NCBI GenBank assembly: GCA_017398105.1
Contig: JAFQHF010000033.1
Span: forward strand, 1 to 16,043
Length of the DNA: 16,043 nucleotides
Reading direction: 5' to 3'
Source: Oscillospiraceae bacterium
GTDB taxonomy: Bacteria > Bacillota_A > Clostridia > Oscillospirales > Oscillospiraceae
Shown: one piece after another, positions 13,741-16,043 of the stretch
Layout of the letters: the number at the start of each line of letters is the position of its first letter
Position numbering within the stretch: the first letter of the stretch is position 1
Made by a program: the position numbers and the translations under genes
The notes under the pieces: model-generated
Seen by the model: only the letters and a program-made list of their open reading frames with translations
What the model was told of the DNA's origin: nothing
Databases searched by the model: none

Positions 13741-15864
13741 ATGGACAACGCAGCAAAAAAGAAGCAGATGAAGAAGATCCGCTCCTGGGTCGCGCTGGCC
13801 CTGACGGTGGTGATCCTGACCGCCATGCCCCTGATGGCAAAATCGGAGGCGGAGGCCGACGGCCCCGTGGCCAGCATCCTTTCCGGCACCGTGGAAAAGG
13901 GCAATATCAGCACCGGCCTGCACGGCGGCGGCAATCTGAAAATGGAAAATGCCGAGGACATCAAGCTGCCCTCCGGCGTGAAGATCACCGAATTTCTGGT
14001 GAAAAACGGCGATACCGTAAAAGAAGGCGATCCTGTGGCGGCGGTGGACACGGTCAGTGTCATGACCGCCATCATGGAGGTCCGGGATACCATGGACTAC
14101 CTTCAGGAGCAGATCGCCGATGTGCGCAATGAGACCGTCAGCAGCGCCGTCAAGGCTGTGGCAGGCGGACGGATCAAGGAAATTTATGCCCAGGAGGGAG
14201 ACAGTGTCCAGTCCGTCATGCTGGAGCATGGATGTCTTGCCCTGCTGAGCCTGGACGGACTGATGGCTGTGGAGCTGAAAAGCGATCTGCCCCTGTCCAC
14301 CGGCGACAGTGTCAGCGTGGTTCTGGCGGACGAAAAAACGGTCGAAGGCCGTGTGGAATCCAGCCTGGACGGTGTGATCATCGTGACCGTTGAGGACGAG
14401 GGCTACGACATCGGCCAGGCCGCTGCCGTGACCACCCCGGAAGGGGAAACCGTGGGCGCGGGCAGCCTGTATGTCCACAACGCCTGGAAGGCTACCGCCT
14501 TTACCGGCACCATTTCCCGGGTTCATGTAAAGGACGAGAAGACCGTCCGCTCCGGCACCCGGCTGTTTACCCTGAAGGATACGGACTTTACCGCCCAGAT
14601 GGAATATCTGTCCGACCGGCACCGGGAGTACGAGGTTCAGCTGCAGGAGCTGTTCCAAATGTATGAATCCGGTGTGATTACCGCGCCCCGGAACGGCGTG
14701 ATCTCCGGCGTGGATGAGGACAGTACCTTCCTGCTTTCCGGCGAGAAGGTGGACTGGGAGGCTGTGCCTCTGGCCGATTCTCAGGATAAAGGCTGGACGA
14801 TTCTGCTGCTGAGCAGCGAAGGCGGCGCAGAGGAACCCGGCACCGGTGAAAGTCAGCCCCCGGCCCCCAGCGATCCCAGTACGCCCAGCACCCCCGGCAC
14901 CGGGGAAATCGTTACCTATACCGGCTATGCGGGCCGGGTGTCCTACATCGGCAGCACCGAGGTGATCCTGACCATGAGCCAGGTGGGCGGCACCGTTACC
15001 AAAACGGCGGAAGGTGCCTGGGATTTGTCTCAGGTGAATCTGGATACCGCCAATATGCTGACCCCCAACTGCATTTTTACCGTAGGGGATGCATCCGCCT
15101 ATGCTGTGGGCGATATCGTGGTGGTGGCCTATGACGAGGCAGGGCAGTACACCGTGATCATGGCCCAAAAGGCCAATCCCGATCCGGAGCCTTCCATTCC
15201 CGGGATGCCCGGCGGTTACCCCGGGGGTATGGGTGGTCTGGGCAGCCTGGCGGGCCTCTTCGGCGGCATGAGCGGCATGGCCGGCCTGTACGGCTCCGGT
15301 GCAGCCGCAGTTCCGGAAGAACCGGAGCTGTATGATCTGGAGGGTGATGTGCTGATGACCGTCACACCTCAGGATGTGGTGAGCCTGGTGATCACCATTG
15401 ATGAGCAGGATATTTCCAAAGTTTCCGTGGGTCAGACGGCCCAGGTGAAGGTGGAAGCCCTCCGGGGCCAGCTGTTTGAGGCAGAGGTGGTGCAGGTAGG
15501 CACCTCCGGCACCAACAACGGCGGCAGCAGCAAGTTCACCGTGAAGCTGGAGCTGCCCTACGGCGAGAATATGCTGGACGGCATGTCCGCCGCGGCGGAG
15601 ATCCCCCTGTATACCAGAATGGAAGTTCCCACCATTCCGGTGGAGGCTCTGGCGGAAGTGGGCGCAAGGACCGTGGTCTACACCGCTTTGGACAAGGAGA
15701 CGGGAGAACCGTCCCAGCCCGTGGAGGTCACCCTGGGCATGTCCGACGGCAGGCGGGCAGAGATCCTCTCCGGCCTTTCTATGGGCGATACCTATTATTA
15801 CAGCTACTATGACATCATGGAGCTGGACACCTCCGTCAATACCCAGAAATATACCTTCGGATAA
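13741..15864 (+). CDS. Export ABC system adaptor B, enlarged paralogue
   Basis: Second HlyD/MacA-like adaptor of the same operon, 707 aa. A Lys-rich start and membrane anchor (about 15-33) lead to the same order seen in adaptor A: lipoyl-like strands (75-103), short helix (106-130), strand-rich module (135-280, ending RLFTLKDTDF as in A's LFTLKDTSF), second helix (285-310) and ITAPRNGVISGV (313-324). It then adds a Pro/Ser/Thr/Gly linker (362-389), an extra beta domain (390-478) and a Gly/Met/Leu-rich stretch (486-520) before the barrel and membrane-proximal parts (530-690). GGAGG (13727-13731) in the permease end lies 9 nt before the ATG. It shares clear sequence with adaptor A along its length, so it arose by duplication. 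Whether A and B form one mixed ring or alternate is unknown. Confidence 0.87.
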   Translation: MDNAAKKKQMKKIRSWVALALTVVILTAMPLMAKSEAEADGPVASILSGTVEKGNISTGLHGGGNLKMENAEDIKLPSGVKITEFLVKNGDTVKEGDPVAAVDTVSVMTAIMEVRDTMDYLQEQIADVRNETVSSAVKAVAGGRIKEIYAQEGDSVQSVMLEHGCLALLSLDGLMAVELKSDLPLSTGDSVSVVLADEKTVEGRVESSLDGVIIVTVEDEGYDIGQAAAVTTPEGETVGAGSLYVHNAWKATAFTGTISRVHVKDEKTVRSGTRLFTLKDTDFTAQMEYLSDRHREYEVQLQELFQMYESGVITAPRNGVISGVDEDSTFLLSGEKVDWEAVPLADSQDKGWTILLLSSEGGAEEPGTGESQPPAPSDPSTPSTPGTGEIVTYTGYAGRVSYIGSTEVILTMSQVGGTVTKTAEGAWDLSQVNLDTANMLTPNCIFTVGDASAYAVGDIVVVAYDEAGQYTVIMAQKANPDPEPSIPGMPGGYPGGMGGLGSLAGLFGGMSGMAGLYGSGAAAVPEEPELYDLEGDVLMTVTPQDVVSLVITIDEQDISKVSVGQTAQVKVEALRGQLFEAEVVQVGTSGTNNGGSSKFTVKLELPYGENMLDGMSAAAEIPLYTRMEVPTIPVEALAEVGARTVVYTALDKETGEPSQPVEVTLGMSDGRRAEILSGLSMGDTYYYSYYDIMELDTSVNTQKYTFG

Positions 15865-15869
15865 GGTTC

Positions 15870-15900
15870 AAGCCCCCGGCCCGTCAGGGCCGGGGGCTTT
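15870..15900 (+). terminator. Terminator of export operon
   Basis: A perfect, very GC-rich 13-bp stem (15870-15882 with 15887-15899) with a 4-nt loop, 5 nt after the adaptor B stop. The T tail is short (15898-15900), but stem strength and position support termination. Confidence 0.8.
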
Positions 15901-15962
15901 GAGCTTGTCGAAAAACCCCTTCGGGCTTTTCCGCCAGTTTTTTTGCAGTCTGCTGCGCGCAT

Positions 15963-15989
15963 AATTTGTTCGCCTATGGCGAACAAATT
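15963..15989. repeat. Perfect 12-bp hairpin in 3' non-coding repeat region
   Basis: Positions 15963-15974 pair perfectly with 15978-15989 around TAT. It lies in a non-coding stretch after the export operon that also holds a C/G hairpin with T runs near 15915-15945 and ends at a further inverted repeat. No gene is seen between 15865 and the window end. Confidence 0.55.
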
Positions 15990-16012
15990 CCACACTTGCA
16001 GCCTGAGAAGTA

Positions 16013-16043
16013 TTTTCTGCCAGGTACACGCCCCGGCAGAAAA
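16013..16043. repeat. Inverted repeat at window edge
   Basis: TTTTCTGCC (16013-16021) pairs perfectly with GGCAGAAAA (16035-16043) around a 13-nt loop. The window stops at its last base, so it may be part of a longer dispersed repeat or a terminator for a gene beyond the edge. Confidence 0.45.

Noticed and set aside
13732..15168. 478-codon open frame on the minus strand
   Set aside because: Antisense to adaptor B, with the same shadow composition and no ribosome binding site.

Overview
The window reads as chromosomal DNA from a GC-rich Gram-positive anaerobe of the Clostridia, most likely an Oscillospiraceae-type gut bacterium. This is inferred from AGGAGG-type ribosome binding sites, PlsY-type lipid synthesis, a lipobox lipoprotein feeding an ABC importer, an AsrC-like siroheme reductase, and a dense load of dispersed palindromic repeats. 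No rRNA, tRNA, phage, transposase or CRISPR sequence was seen.

Layout. Bases 1-283 are non-coding and packed with hairpin repeats. A membrane-bound diguanylate cyclase (minus, 284-1903) is divergent from an Sfp-type phosphopantetheinyl transferase (plus, 2178-2783), which ends at a clear terminator. A Na+/phosphate cotransporter with a PhoU-like tail (minus, 2955-4727) is preceded by an 11-bp-periodic operator resembling a Pho box. plsY (minus, 4971-5588) and a small siroheme/ferredoxin reductase (plus, 5796-6677) are divergent, with near-identical promoters.

A three-gene ABC importer for iron, heme or cobalamin-type ligands follows: lipoprotein (7001-7921), FecCD permease (8088-9017) and ATPase (9010-9762). 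A palindromic repeat of about 118 bp lies between the lipoprotein and permease genes. After a 349-bp non-coding stretch holding four repeat hairpins comes a four-gene MacAB/YknXYZ-like operon: adaptor A (10112-11863), ATPase (11874-12545), FtsX/MacB-type permease (12545-13735) and a larger paralogous adaptor B (13741-15864), closed by a strong terminator.

The most notable signals are: (1) a REP-like family of hairpins, each with the tetranucleotide GTAG directly at its foot and with covarying stems, partly in alternating orientation; (2) the two-adaptor export operon whose adaptors have Gly/Met-rich segments and apparently duplicated modules; (3) 11-bp-periodic TTTACA/TTTCAG operators before both the phosphate transporter and the export operon, suggesting OmpR/PhoB-family control; (4) the repeat inside the importer operon, placed where it could set the ratio of binding protein to permease.
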